A program made the translations under genes and the position numbers. DNA of 26,424 nt, from NCBI RefSeq assembly GCF_000281045.1, contig NW_008246072.1:665099-691522 (forward strand). Direction: 5' to 3'. Under the pieces are notes generated by a model, which worked only from the letters and a program-made list of their open reading frames with translations, was not told where the DNA came from and ran no database searches. Positions within the stretch are counted from its first letter, which is position 1; each line of letters starts with the position of its first letter. The stretch comes from Saprolegnia diclina VS20. Its lineage: Eukaryota; Oomycota; Saprolegniomycetes; Saprolegniales; Saprolegniaceae. Shown piece by piece: positions 1 through 10,551 of the stretch.

Positions 1-2
1 CT

Positions 3-299
3 TTCTCCAACACGAGACGCCGATCTTGGACGCCTTGTCGCCATCTTTCAACGCTCACGCTTCACAGAGTCGACGTGACGAACTTTCCACAGCTGCCAGC
101 GCTCGGGAAACTTTGCTTGCGGATGGTGACGATGACAGACCACGCGGTCGCCGCTACCGCAGCCATGCTTGCGGCGTCGACAACGCTTTATCATCTCGAC
201 CTTGGAGATTCGGGATTGCCACACGACGTACTCCAACGGATCCTCAACGCGCTACGGCGCTGGCTGAGTCGCCACCAAAGCTCGTGCTACGTCATGTGA
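3..299 (+). CDS. C-terminal end of a leucine-rich-repeat-like protein (5' partial)
   Basis: The frame is open from the left edge to the TGA at 297-299, about 98 codons, so the start lies outside the window. The translation has leucine-rich spacing typical of LRR or F-box/LRR proteins: L-x-x-L-x-L at the start, then FPQLPALGKLCLRM, then a segment ending LYHLDLGDSGL and an amphipathic tail (LQRILNALRRWL). Such proteins are abundant in Saprolegniales. Function cannot be assigned. Other frames over the same bases are longer (26-589) but Arg/Ser-rich and without repeat structure, so I treat them as shadows. The gene is convergent with the kinase gene, whose stop is at 598. The gap 300-597 holds nothing I recognise beyond an AT-rich stretch near 540-600. 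Confidence 0.5.
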   Translation, partial: FSNTRRRSWTPCRHLSTLTLHRVDVTNFPQLPALGKLCLRMVTMTDHAVAATAAMLAASTTLYHLDLGDSGLPHDVLQRILNALRRWLSRHQSSCYVM

Positions 300-597
300 C
301 GGACGAAACCCAGAGCATTGCCGCACTGCTCATGACGCGCAACACACACCTCGTGCGAATGAATGAATCTGTGCGCCCCTCGCCCCTCGCTCGTCGACTC
401 GCTCGACCTCAAAGCCTGTCAACGCCTCGTGGCAGGTCTTCGTCACAGATCCAGCTCAGCCTTGGTCTCCGCATTCGACGTGACGTTGAAGAAGGGCTCT
501 GTGCACGTATGCAGAAGGGTATGACGTATGGGGGCAAGCATTTTCTTATCGTTTTTTGTAAGCACAGACACAATCGACTACTAATATGATGAGATCT

Positions 598-3365
598 TTA
601 CACATCTCGGGACATGACGGTGCCCGGGTTGTACGTGAAGCCGTCGAAATGAGCCTGCGCACGGTGCGTCGCGCCGAGCTGCTGCGTCACCGGTGAGTCT
701 TTCGGCGGCTCGCGGAGGAAGACGCCGGCGACGTTGGTCGTGTCGTGCTCGCCCGTCACCGTCGGCTTGAACGGTGCCTCCATTTCCTTGCGCATGAGCT
801 TGTCCCAGTCGATGCTGGCGAAAAACGGGTGGTCCATGATTTCCTGGGCGCCCGACGGGCCCGACCCGAGACGCTTGGCCGGGTCCTTGCGCAGCAACTA
901 GACAATATCCTCATGAGTCACACCTCGCCGTAAGACTACAAAGCGTACGCCCGTGAGGAGGCTCTTGGCGTCCTCGGAAAACACCGGCGTAAACACCACG
1001 TCGCGGTGCAGAATATTGTGGAACATCTTCTTGCGGTTCCGGTCAAAGAACGGCGTCTACATTCGTCCAATCAGATTCCATCGACAAAACAAGTCATGCT
1101 GACATACCTGTCCCGTCATCATCTCAAAGAGCAGCGTGCCAAAACCCCACCAATCGACGGGCTTGCCGTACGAGAGGCCCTTGAGGAGCTCGGGCGCAAT
1201 GTACTCGGCCGTGCCGCAGAACGTCTTGGCGCCGTCCGGGACGTCGACGTTCTCTTTTGAGAGCCCGAAGTCGGTGAGCGCCACGTAGCCCTTGTCGTCC
1301 ATCAAAATGTTCTCAAGCTTGAGATCGCGGTACGCAATGTTGAGGTCGTGGAGGTGCGACATGGCCATGAGAAGCTGCGCCGCGTAGAACCGCGCACGCT
1401 TCTCGGAGAACTTGCGCGACTTGCGCAGGTGGAAGAAGAGCGTCCCGCCCGTGTAATAGTCCATGACCAAGTACAACTTGTCTTCGGTCTGGAACGCGTA
1501 CCGGAGACGGACCACGAACGGGTGGTCAATGTCGCGCAGAATGCGGCGCTCGGCCTTTGTGTGCTCGACTTGGTTTTTCGCAAACACATTGGCCTTCTTG
1601 AGCACCTTCATCGCGTACGTGGCATTCGCGCTGTTGTCCTCGCCGTTCTCGGCCTTCCGGCGCACGAGCATGACCTTCCCGAACGCGCCCTTGCCAATGA
1701 CCTTCATCAAGTCAAAGTCGTCGACGCTGAGCTTGCCCTTGGGCGCCTTCTCGGTCGAGCCCGACCGCGACCGTTCCTGGCGCGACTCGATCATCGAGCC
1801 GTTGAGGTTGTCGGCGTTCGAGCCCGACGGCCCGCGGCGCGTGCTGCCTTCGCCGACCGTCGACCCGCTCGACATTTGCCGCGTGAGCGTCGCCGACGCA
1901 TCGGGCGGGAATGGCTTGTTACCGTCGCTCGCGCAGTCGGTACAGACGCGCTGGGCCGTCGCCCAGCCCGGAAGGAAGAGCCGGTCGCGCGAGCACGCGT
2001 TACAGACGGCGCGGTGGCACATGCGGCAGTGGTGGCGCCGGTCAAACATGGTAAAGTGGAAGAGGCAGAGGTTGCAGTGCTTTTCGCTGCCGGGGTTGAT
2101 AAACTTGCCGTCCGACGCCGTGCGCTTGAGCTTGGGCGCGTTCGGGTCCGGCCGGAACGTGTTGGTCGCCGTGTTGAGGAAGCTGTCGTCGCTAATGCCG
2201 TTCGGCAGCGGAATGTCGGCCGGCCGGTTCTTCTCGGCTTCGACGTACGTCAGCGCGTCGCTACACATAAGAAGCTCATGAGCTTTGCACATGAAGGAAG
2301 GAGAGAGAGGCAGTACCGGACGGCGAGGAAGCGGAAGAGCGCATCGGCCACGTTCTTGATGCAAAAGGCCGCGACGTAGTAGTGGTTCGCGACCGCACGC
2401 GGCGGCTTGCCGGCCGAGAGACACGTGCAGCCCGTGCGATGGGGCGCGTCGCCTTCGAGCGGCTGCTGGAAGCCGACGTCGTGGTTGACCTCCCAGTACA
2501 TGGCGCGGTGGGCGAGGAGCGACTTGACCGTCTGCGCGTCGCCATCTTCGATGCGGTGCGACGACTCGATGAGCGCGATGGCACCGTTCCGGCGCAAGAG
2601 CGCTTCGCCGCGCGACTGCAACAAGTACTTGATGAGCACGCCGCCGTACGAGTACCCGATAAAGAAGACGCGCTTGGCCTCGGACGGCGCGACGAACGCG
2701 TCCCAGACCGAATCCATGTGTTCTTCGGGCGACGACGAGCCGGGGATCGGCACCTTCTTGTTGGTGTCACGGAGCATGACCGCGTTCTTGTTCGGGTTGG
2801 GCACGACGATGCCGTAGCCTTCGTCGAGCGCCTTGCGAAAGTACGAGAGCATCGAGCCCGCCTTCACGCCCGAGTTCAAGATGAGGCCACGGCTCCAGAG
2901 GCCGGGCGAGAGGCCGCGCGAGACCGCGACAAACACAATGAGCTTCTTCGCCGTGAGGTAGTTGGACGAGACGAAGACATTGCACTTGAGGTGCGCGGGC
3001 CCAGTCGACGGGAGGTAGACCTCCTGGAAGCCCATCGTGCTCTTCATCGTTTCGTGTACGTAGCCGACGACCGCGTTGAGAATCTCGTCTTGGTGGATCG
3101 TAATGTCGTTCTCATCGAGCTGCTTGCCGGTGGCCTTGAAGCGCAGCATGCCATCGTTGTCCATCGAGTAGAGCGGGTGCGAGAACGGCGGCGACTCGGG
3201 CTCGGGCTGCATCGGCGTCGCGTTCGAGCGCGAGGCCTGCGTGCGCAGCACGGCCGGGCCCGACATGGGCGCGGGTGGCATGCTCGAGAACTGGGTCGGC
3301 CCACCGCTGTTGCCGTTGAGCGTGTTGCTCTTCTTCCGGCGGAACCAGCCTTGGATCTTCTGCAT
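598..3365 (-). CDS. FAM172/Arb2-like domain + FYVE finger + AGC protein kinase fusion
   Basis: Spliced model complement(598..897, 949..1056, 1108..2260, 2317..3365), 869 aa, introns of 51, 51 and 56 bp, all GT-TAG. Residues about 60-350 match the FAM172A/Arb2 family: a G-x-L-R start, EGYGIVVPNPNKN, SPEEHMDSVWDAFVAP, and the nucleophile-elbow motif GYSYGG. Residues about 408-460 are an FYVE zinc finger with the basic DRRHHCRMC motif and closing RVCTDC; the N-terminal WxxD motif is not evident. Residues about 532-800 are an AGC kinase: GKGAFGKV loop, Lys568, catalytic YRDLKLEN with Asp662, DFG at 680-682, and TFCGTAEYIAPE activation segment. The C-tail ends with FDGFTYNPG (854-862), matching the AGC hydrophobic motif. 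FYVE fingers bind PI3P, so an endosomal kinase is inferred. All catalytic residues look intact. The fusion rests on one frame-keeping intron (2261-2316, splitting Arg350). Confidence 0.9.
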
Positions 3366-3471
3366 GCTACGAGGCGTTTTGGGCTTTACGTCGGTCTCTT
3401 CCCAGTCGCCAACAAGCCAGTCAGCGAATATTATTATTTAATTGCGCTTTTTATAGGGTGGCAGAGGCGCG

Positions 3472-3478
3472 TATCCGG
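3472..3478 (-). promoter_or_regulatory. CCGGATA element upstream of the kinase gene
   Basis: On the minus strand the bases read CCGGATAC, 107 bp before the kinase ATG. The same heptamer recurs in other divergent promoters of this window in the same orientation to the gene. The regulatory role is inference. Confidence 0.35.
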
Positions 3479-4064
3479 ACACCCGTTCTTTTTCGTGTAA
3501 CACTCCGTAACACATTGCAATAATTATAATACGCTGCGTGACACACGCACGGATATCGTGTTAGTATGCGAATATTACTCGACAGTCTCATCGACTCAGG
3601 AGCTCGACAAGACAGAGTCACAGAGTGCTGTCGGCCAGAAATTGCTCGAATACACGCACAGCGTCTGTGTACTGCGCGCCATACGTCGAGATGCGTGCGA
3701 TCGACCACGCTGCGGTAGCTCTCCTCCTGCACTTTTTGTACCAGATGATGATGCCAGCAACTACTGTGTGGAAGGAAATAGTATGAGCGTTTTGTCGCCT
3801 CCTCACCGTGTAGTTGCACAACCAAGGAGACGCCAATGTGACGCACATGGCCGGACGCTACAAGTGCGACAAGCGTGGCTGCCAAGTCCTCCCTGGCCTT
3901 ATCGACACGCTCCGTTGGTCGCACTGCGTGCGTTCGCGGCGTGTACCCGCACACTATTTCATGTAGTACACGATTTGCCTCCTATTATAATGACGCGAGT
4001 GTATATCGACGCTCGTATTTTTATGCTGCCGCGAAAAGCATTACACACGAGTGGGTCGTCGGAT

Positions 4065-4071
4065 CCGGATA
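4065..4071 (+). promoter_or_regulatory. CCGGATA element, plus orientation
   Basis: CCGGATAC reads toward the CCDC39 gene but lies 633 bp from its ATG, farther than the other copies. It could instead belong to an unrecognised transcript in this gap. Confidence 0.2.
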
Positions 4072-4703
4072 CTGGCGCCGACGAGATTGCAGTGAACAAA
4101 CCCGACGGCCGACGCGTGTAGCATTACGCTGAGGGCCGGCGACACCAAGTGGCGGCTGATCGTCCTTCCATCAGCCTACGCTTCGTCCTTCTACTCGTCT
4201 CTGCTCCTCTGCTACTAAATGACCCATTCGCGACTATCAACGCGGATCTTTGGTCCACCATACTCGTGTACCGGTACTGCTGTGGGCGCGTAAAAATGAT
4301 GGGAAATGGTCAGATGCGCGTTCGCCGAGATTCTGGCGCCATTCATTGACATGTCAAGTTGGTCACCTGGACGCACGCTGCCCACTGAAGGGAGCGTGCC
4401 AACGTCGTTTTGGACGCATTAGAATTTAGGGAGATTGCCTGAAGCGACTCTTCTGGTGCAAGTCTAGTCTTTTCCAGTTGCGTCTACCAGACCAGACGTG
4501 GTGACGGGCTTTGCGATCAGACGACCCAGATACGAGACGCGCGCACGTTCGTTACCCGCGACGAGACGACGTTTCCCGAATTTTACTAACGTTACCGGAC
4601 AGTGCAGTTTGGAAGGCCTAAATTTTGGCATTCATATTGGTATGAAACCGTTTTTCGCGTTTGAAAATAGCTGAAACCGGAGGTAAAACCACTTTTTCGC
4701 AGG

Positions 4704-7700
4704 ATGGCCGACGCCGACGTCGAGGACGCGCCAACGTACTCGTGGAAGCGGTCCGACGGCTCGGTCCGGGGCGGCGTCCCCGAAGCCAACGACGACGACG
4801 ACGACGACGACGACCATGGCAACGACGGCAACAACAACCGCGATGGCACCGACGACGTCCCGATCGTGTCGATGGTCGACGACCTCCCGCTCTTCGCCGA
4901 CGACGCCAACAAGAACCTCCATGCGCAGATCCGCGCAAAAGAGAAGCGGTTCCATGTGGTCAAGCAAGAGATCCTCGAGACGAGCTCGCGCCACAGCATC
5001 ATGGACGAGCACCTCAAGAACGTCAAGCAGGAGCTGCTCAACACGCAGTCGCTCCATAGCTCCAAACTCAAAGAGATCTCAACGGAGGAGCACCTTCGCC
5101 AAGTGAGCGAGCGCGAGACCGGGCGCGTGCGACAAGAGCTCAAGAAGCTCGATGGCGTCTACAACGACGTCGAGAACAAACTCAACGCGATCCAAAACTT
5201 CCTCTTCAAGGGCAACGAAGACATGGACAACTTCAAGATGCAAATGAATTGGAACCAAGACGAGCTCGAGCAATGGGCGGTCGCGGCCAAGCAAAAGGAG
5301 GACGACAACATGGCGCTCGAGAAATACACGCGCGCCGACGACGCGCGGATCAAGGAGCTCAACCTCGAGATTGAAAAGCTCACAAAAGCGCTGCAAGTCC
5401 AAAAGCAGCTCGTCGAACACGAGGTAGCGATTCCCCGAGAGGGCTAGTATTGACAAGTGCCATGTAGGCGACCGAGACGCAAGCCAAGCAGATTGAACTC
5501 GACAAGACCGCCGATGAATTCCGCGCCATGCATGACGAGCGCCAGCAGCTCGTCAAGCAGTGGCAAGACACGCTCGAGGCCATGAAGCGACGCGACGCCG
5601 AGATAGCAGCGGCGAGCGAGCAGTTTGCGTCCAAGCGCATGAGCGTCGAAGAGAAGAAGGACGCGCTCAACGAGCACAAGCACCGGCTCAAGCTCCAGGA
5701 GCAGGACAACAACGACCTCCAAGTCAAGATCCAGGCCAAAGAGCGCCTGCAGTCCAAACTGCGCCTCGAACTCCAAGCCGCCAATGCCCGGTTCCAAGAA
5801 TTCCGCGACCAAGTCGAAATCCTCAAGAACCAGCTCACGAGCACGGTGACGCACCTCAACCAGCAGCGCTCGTACAACAGCAACAAGCGGTCGCACTTGG
5901 ACAAGCTCATCGACGACGTCGAGGGAACACGGACGCGGTACAAGACTACCAAGAAGATCCTCGAAGCGACCATGAACTCGACGGTCGACGCCGAGACGAT
6001 GGCCAAGAACGCCGAGGCAGACCTCAACGCGATGGAGGCCGAGTCAATGCGCTTTGATAAGGAGATTACGCTCCTGAAAGACCAAATGTTTCGCCGCAGC
6101 CAGACGCTCTTTACGCTGCGGCAAGCCGAGGCGACGCTCATCGCTGAGATCTCGGGTGCTGTCGCTGCGAGCCGCAACCTCTCGACGAAGATCAAGCTCC
6201 TTGAGCAGTCGGCGCTGCGGCAGCAGGAGCTGGTCTACAATGGTGAATTCCAGATCCAGCAAATGGAGCGCAAGGTGTCGCGCGCGTCCGGCGAGCGCAC
6301 GGCCGACGAGACAAAAGCCATGAAGGCCGAGATCGAGGTGCTCCAGGCCGAGTACGACGCGACCCAAGCGCAGTATTCGATGCTCCAAACACAGTGCAAG
6401 AAGCTCAGCGACGAGCGCAATGCGACCGAGCGTACGAAGCGTGCGCTGCTTGCGACGCGGGAAGAGACAACCGCCAAGATCGCCGAGCACGAACTCGCAA
6501 ATGCGAGTGCTGAGAACTCGCTCAAGGCCATTTACCGCGAGAAGGAAGACCTCCTCGTGCAGCACGATTTGCAAAAATTGGAGGTCAAGCGGCTTCGGGA
6601 CTTTCTCAATTCGCGCGCCGACCAAGTGCTCACACTCGAGAACCGCGAGTTCCAGCTCAAAAAGAGCATGGAAGAGCGGAAGAAGGAGATTGGCGTCCAC
6701 CGCGAAGTGCAGCGTGCGCAAGTCAAGGCGGCCGAAGAAGAGCGCCACCGCGTTTCGGTCGAACACGCCGAGCGCGAGCTCCGCATCAAGAAACTCCAAG
6801 CGAAATTCGAGACGGTAGCGCCCCTGTTGTTGCCGCGCTCAAGCGTATCGTGCATTGTAGCTGTGCAAGACAAGTCCCTTTGGCAACACGGACGAAGACG
6901 GGCAAGAGCGCAGCCAGGCGTACTTTGTCATCAAGGCCGCGCAGCGCCGGGAAGAGCTCCAGCGCGAAGGTGACGACCTCGACGACAAGATCCGCGTCGC
7001 CGAGAAGGAGGTGCGCGCGCTCACCAAGACCCTCGCGCACCTCGAGGGCCGGAACACCGAGTACCGCAAGAGCTTCCATCGAGCCGACATGGTCGGCGAA
7101 GAAGCGATCAAGATGAACCAGCTCGAAGACCAAGTCAAGGTCGCCGAAGACACGCTCTTCAAGCGCAAGAAGGAGCTCCAGCGGCTCGAGATGGACATGG
7201 AGGCCGAGCAGCACCGCATTGCGGAGCTCGAGACGCAAGCGCGTCATTTCAAGGACCACAACGAAAACCTCCATGCTGCCCAAGCCCAAGTGCTCAAAGA
7301 ACTCGAGACCGAGCGGGAAAAAGGCGCCAAGGTCACCAAGCGCCTCGATCGTCTTCTGAAGGACCACCGCGCCAACCGCATCGTCTCCGAGCACGAGAAA
7401 ACCGTCGAAGAGGTCGTGCTGGAGACGTACCACGCCAAGGAAGTCAACCACAGCCTCCTCTACACGCTCGGGCAGCTCGCGCAAGAGTTTCCCGAGCTCA
7501 GCGACCCGCTCCACGAAAGCGTAAAAGAGCAAAATCTCCACATCCCGGCCTTGCCGCCCGGCGCTGCGCTTGCGCGTGGCCACAAGAAGGGCGCGTCCGA
7601 CTCGCGCCCGCCGTCCGCGCGCAGCGATCGCAGTGACGCGAGTTCCGTCAAGAGCTCGGTGAGCAGCAGCAGCAGCCGTAGTACAAACCGGCGCGCTGTG

Positions 7701-7730
7701 ACCATGGGCAAGGTGCAGCTCGGCTTGTAA
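4704..7730 (+). CDS. CCDC39: Coiled-coil protein CCDC39 (FAP59), axonemal ruler
   Basis: Join 4704..5423, 5468..6814, 6861..7730, giving 978 aa, close to the 941 aa of human CCDC39. Introns are 44 and 46 bp, both GTAGCG...TAG and in phase 0. The protein is almost entirely coiled coil. Family signatures lie across both splices: QVQKQLVEHE followed by ATETQAKQIELDKTA, and SQAYFVIKAAQRREELQREG in the third exon, with LDRLLKDHRANRIVSEHEKT later. With CCDC40, CCDC39 forms the 96-nm ruler on axonemal doublets and is needed for inner dynein arm and nexin-dynein placement, so the organism makes motile cilia (zoospores). The N-terminus carries an Asp run from GAC repeats (about 4789-4813). The C-terminus is a Ser-rich low-complexity tail (residues about 925-970), which I expect to be lineage-specific. 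Confidence 0.93.
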
Positions 7731-7802
7731 ACGCCCGAGTGTCCTTCATGTATGCAATATCCGCCCAAATCCAACGCATCTAGTCTCTATCATTTACGTG
7801 TC

Positions 7803-9894
7803 TTACAGCGTCGTGTCGTGGCCGGTCGGCACCTTCTCGTAGCGGGCATGCCGGCGTCTGCAGAGCTTGACGCAGAGCGTCATGACGGCCGTCGCGAGAC
7901 CGACCAGCAGCACGAGGGTGCCGCCAAAGATACCGGCGCCCCGCAGCCAGGACGCGGTGCCCATGGATGTGACGACCGACTTGACGACCGACTGCATGAC
8001 CGACGACTTGGTCGCTGCCAAGAGCGAGGTGCGGGTATCGTTAACAACCACCGGAATTGTCAGTGCCGTCATGTTGCCCCGCAAGACGTCTTCGGCGTGG
8101 AGCACAAGCGACAGGAGCGCATCAAAGCGTGGCGCCCCGAGGCCCGTTGCTGCGTCCCACCCGTGCGCCGCGTCATAGCCGTGAGAGCACCGGGGCGCCT
8201 TGTCCTGATGGCGTTTGCCGGCGCGGTTGTCGCCTGTGGTGATATCAAAGAACGCATCGCGGGACGGGAACCCGTACAAAAGCGTGTTGAGGAACCCGAC
8301 CGGCGACTTGCCCGCGTTCAGTCGCGCGTCGTTCCAGAGGGTGACCATGGCGGCCAGCACCGGCGTCGACGCCGACGTGCCGCTAATGACGCGCCACGTG
8401 CCGTTGACGCGGACGCGGTAGTGGGCTCCGATTGCCGATACATCCGGGTACCCGCGGCCCGAGAGATTCGCATACGTTGCTGGCACTTGCAGCTGGGCGA
8501 CGTACGACGCCAGCGCACGGGTTTGGTATGCCGGCTGCGCGTACACAGACGAGAAGCCGCCCCCCGACGTGATGCGACCGCCGTGGTCGGCCATGCACAC
8601 AGTCTCATCGCCGTCGAGCAGCATCGTCGCTCCCACCGACGTCACGAACGGACTCGACGCTGGCCATTGCGGTCCCCCTTGGGCGCATGCAGCAGCAAGA
8701 GACATGTTGCGCTGTCGGTGCTGCAGACCTATGGCGTCAAATGTTGCGCAGGCTCACGAGGGCGTTGACGTACCCATGGCGCCGTCGTCGCCGCTGGCGA
8801 CGATCACGGTCAGGCCTCGGAGCGCCATTTTCTGGAGGAGGCGGTCGAGGCTGCGGAGGTAGTTGGGCGCGTTGGCGGCCAAGTGGCGCTCGTCGTCGGC
8901 GTAGCTGATCGAATGGACGAGCGGAGGCGACGACCGCGAGAGAATGTCGTCGGCCCACGCTACAAACGGCTCGTCGAGCGCTGAGAACGGGTTCCGCCCG
9001 CGCATGAGCCACGCGTATGTGGTGGCGAGCGGCGCCATGGCCGTGAGGTACTGAACGTCCAGCGACGGCTCGGCGTGCGGCGACCGCGGGTCGTTGGGGC
9101 GGTTGCCGCGCTGGGCCAACGGCGCGCGGGGCGTATTCATGGTCGTGTTAAAGTCGATCAAGTCGGCTTCCGAGTACGACGCTTCAAAGAAGACGGCAAA
9201 GCTCTGGGTCGCCCGCGCATCGGTCACGACGAGGTCGGCAGGGATATGGTACAGGCCCCGCAGCACTGTGGGAGTGATCAGGGTGTTTGTGTCGAGGCGA
9301 CGCGACGGATGGCTGGTGGTTGTCGCGTCAGTAGCGCTAGGAACGATGGACGCAGGCAGCGTCACGCTGACAAATTCGACGTAGGCGGCGACGACGTCGG
9401 GAACGTGGATGGGCGTCGTCGCCTTGATGACGCGGTGCGCGTCCGACGCAGCAAACTCGCGGAGCGTCGTGTCCAGAAGCGTCTCGAGCTCGTGAATTGA
9501 GCTTTCGACGACGAGGAGGTTGGACGCCGCCGAGTACGTCGTGTTGAGCTGGCCAAGCCACGCTGTAAGCGCTGGCAGCGCCGCGGCCTCGGGCTGCGTG
9601 AGCGCATCAACAGCGGCTCGACTAAGGTAGCGCATGAAGCGTGGATGTCTACGTCATTGGCATGAGGTGCCACCAATCATGATGTCGAGGTACGCACGAT
9701 GGCGTTGTGACGTTGGCGAACGCGTCGTCGAGGGCGTGCGGCCGCGCCGCCTTGACACCAATCCACCAGGCTACACGCTCATCCTCGGAAAGTGCGCGTC
9801 TACTTGGCGCCCATGGGCCATGCGCTCGGAACGCCGGCGACGTCGCCGCCTCAACGGCGACGACCACGGCCACGAGCCAGAGCAGGGGCAGCAT
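7803..9894 (-). CDS. Membrane-anchored sedolisin-family (S53, TPP1-like) serine peptidase
   Basis: Complement(7803..8728, 8774..9648, 9698..9894), 665 aa, introns 45 and 49 bp. Residues 1-16 are a clear signal peptide (MLPLLWLVAVVVAVEA). Next comes the pro-kumamolisin domain; its conserved PSHPRF-MRYLSRAAV is created exactly by the first splice. The catalytic domain has Glu259 and Asp263 (EPSLD), oxyanion Asp353 (ASGDDGA) and nucleophile Ser476 (SGTSASTP), so it looks active. It is predicted to be an acid protease of the secretory or lysosomal route. A hydrophobic helix near residues 624-645 followed by CRRRHARYEK suggests a C-terminal membrane anchor with a short cytosolic tail, which classical TPP1 lacks. 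An in-frame ATG at 9942 would add 16 residues, but it would place a CCGGATA promoter-like element inside the coding region, so I prefer 9894. The stop is 72 bp from the CCDC39 stop. Confidence 0.9.
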
Positions 9895-9921
9895 CCGCGG
9901 GTGAATCCTTGGAACAAAGCG

Positions 9922-9928
9922 TATCCGG
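9922..9928 (-). promoter_or_regulatory. CCGGATA element upstream of the sedolisin gene
   Basis: Minus strand reads TCCGGATACG, 28-34 bp before the preferred ATG at 9894. Its position is the main argument for that start over 9942. Confidence 0.35.
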
Positions 9929-10523
9929 AGGACCTGTGACATTCGATATATTGCAACAAAGCATCGTTTGCCCTCGACCGCTCCAACATATTCATTTTTA
10001 CAGGATCCTGTCCACTCCGTACCTCTCATATCGCATGCGCGTGCTGCTCGGTTGTGTTTGCACTCGTCGCCGGGGATGATCTCCAAACCGCTCTCAACCT
10101 CGCTCTTGATTGAAATCCCAACCGATCCAGCAGTTTAAAACGCTGTATCAAAACCGCTGGAAGGTCTTGGTCCATCAACCAACGGCCGCTTCTATGATCG
10201 TTGGCGGCGGGATTGTTGTCCCGGGTTGTGCCCGTCCCTTTGCGTCTAGCTTTAGCGGATCGCCCAGTTCAAGGCCCGCTGCCCCGCTTTTTCAATCGAT
10301 TTACCAAGTCATTTATCAAGCACCGCCTGACGCATCGGCAAGCTGTGTGCACAGAATTGATCAAACCAAGAGCCAGCAACAATGTCTCTCCCAAGGACAG
10401 TCTCCCGACAGGACACTGAGAGTGCTGGTCCTTCGCGGCCGTTGGACTTGGTGTTTGTATGGGACGAAATATGTGGTTTCAGAGGTTTGGCATCCGGATG
10501 CGATGGTCCCTCGCTTGTGAGCG

Positions 10524-10530
10524 TCATTTT
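10524..10530 (+). promoter_or_regulatory. Possible oomycete initiator (TCATTTT) for SKP1
   Basis: GTCATTTTCGG resembles the oomycete initiator core (TCATTYY), known to mark transcription starts shortly upstream of the ATG. It lies 22-28 bp before the SKP1 ATG, a normal distance for short oomycete leaders. Motif match only. Confidence 0.4.
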
Positions 10531-10551
10531 CGGATTTCCGGCAGACGAACG

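Larger units (their letters stand above)
3366..4703. other. Long divergent intergenic region with possible exon remnants
   Basis: These 1338 bp separate the divergent kinase and CCDC39 genes and form the longest gap in the window. I could not assemble a convincing gene. On the plus strand, two short stretches follow GTGTAG acceptor-like sites: 3814-3966 (reads ...MAGRYKCDKRGCQVLPGL) and 4122-4215 (reads LRAGDTKWRLIVLPSAY, weakly like a MATH-domain strand). On the minus strand, 3814-3950 reads LVALVASGHVRHIGVS, which recalls the aldo/keto reductase segment before GVSN, but neither side of it continues the family. The rest looks non-coding. Candidate promoter elements lie at 3472-3478 and 4065-4071. 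A decayed gene, an unannotated multi-exon gene, or plain regulatory DNA are all possible. Confidence 0.4.
9895..10551. other. Divergent promoter region between sedolisin and SKP1 genes
   Basis: About 650 bp with no supported gene. Open frames at 10110-10520 have no family resemblance and poor codon bias. The region holds a CCGGATA copy near the sedolisin start and a variant (CCGGATG, 10495-10501) 51-57 bp before the SKP1 ATG. Confidence 0.5.

Noticed and set aside
1348-2379. Long plus-strand frame (343 codons) opposite the kinase gene
   Set aside because: It mirrors the codon structure of the real minus-strand gene, is rich in Arg/Val/Ala without domains, and the opposite strand has intact FYVE and kinase motifs.
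2382-3500. Plus-strand frame of 372 codons opposite the FAM172/Arb2 part
   Set aside because: Arg/Val-rich shadow of a G/C-ending coding strand; no motif, and the minus strand shows clear family blocks.
3814-3950. Minus-strand aldo/keto reductase similarity (SGHVRHIGVS)
   Set aside because: Only about ten residues match; the expected catalytic Tyr/Lys/His blocks and the following NQ-type segment are absent on either side.
4149-4349. Short plus-strand frame with a hydrophobic start, like a small secreted protein
   Set aside because: It starts at GTG, has no ATG with a signal-peptide-like context and no family resemblance.
6192-6799. Minus-strand open frames within CCDC39
   Set aside because: Leu-rich shadows of the Glu/Lys/Gln-rich coiled-coil coding strand.
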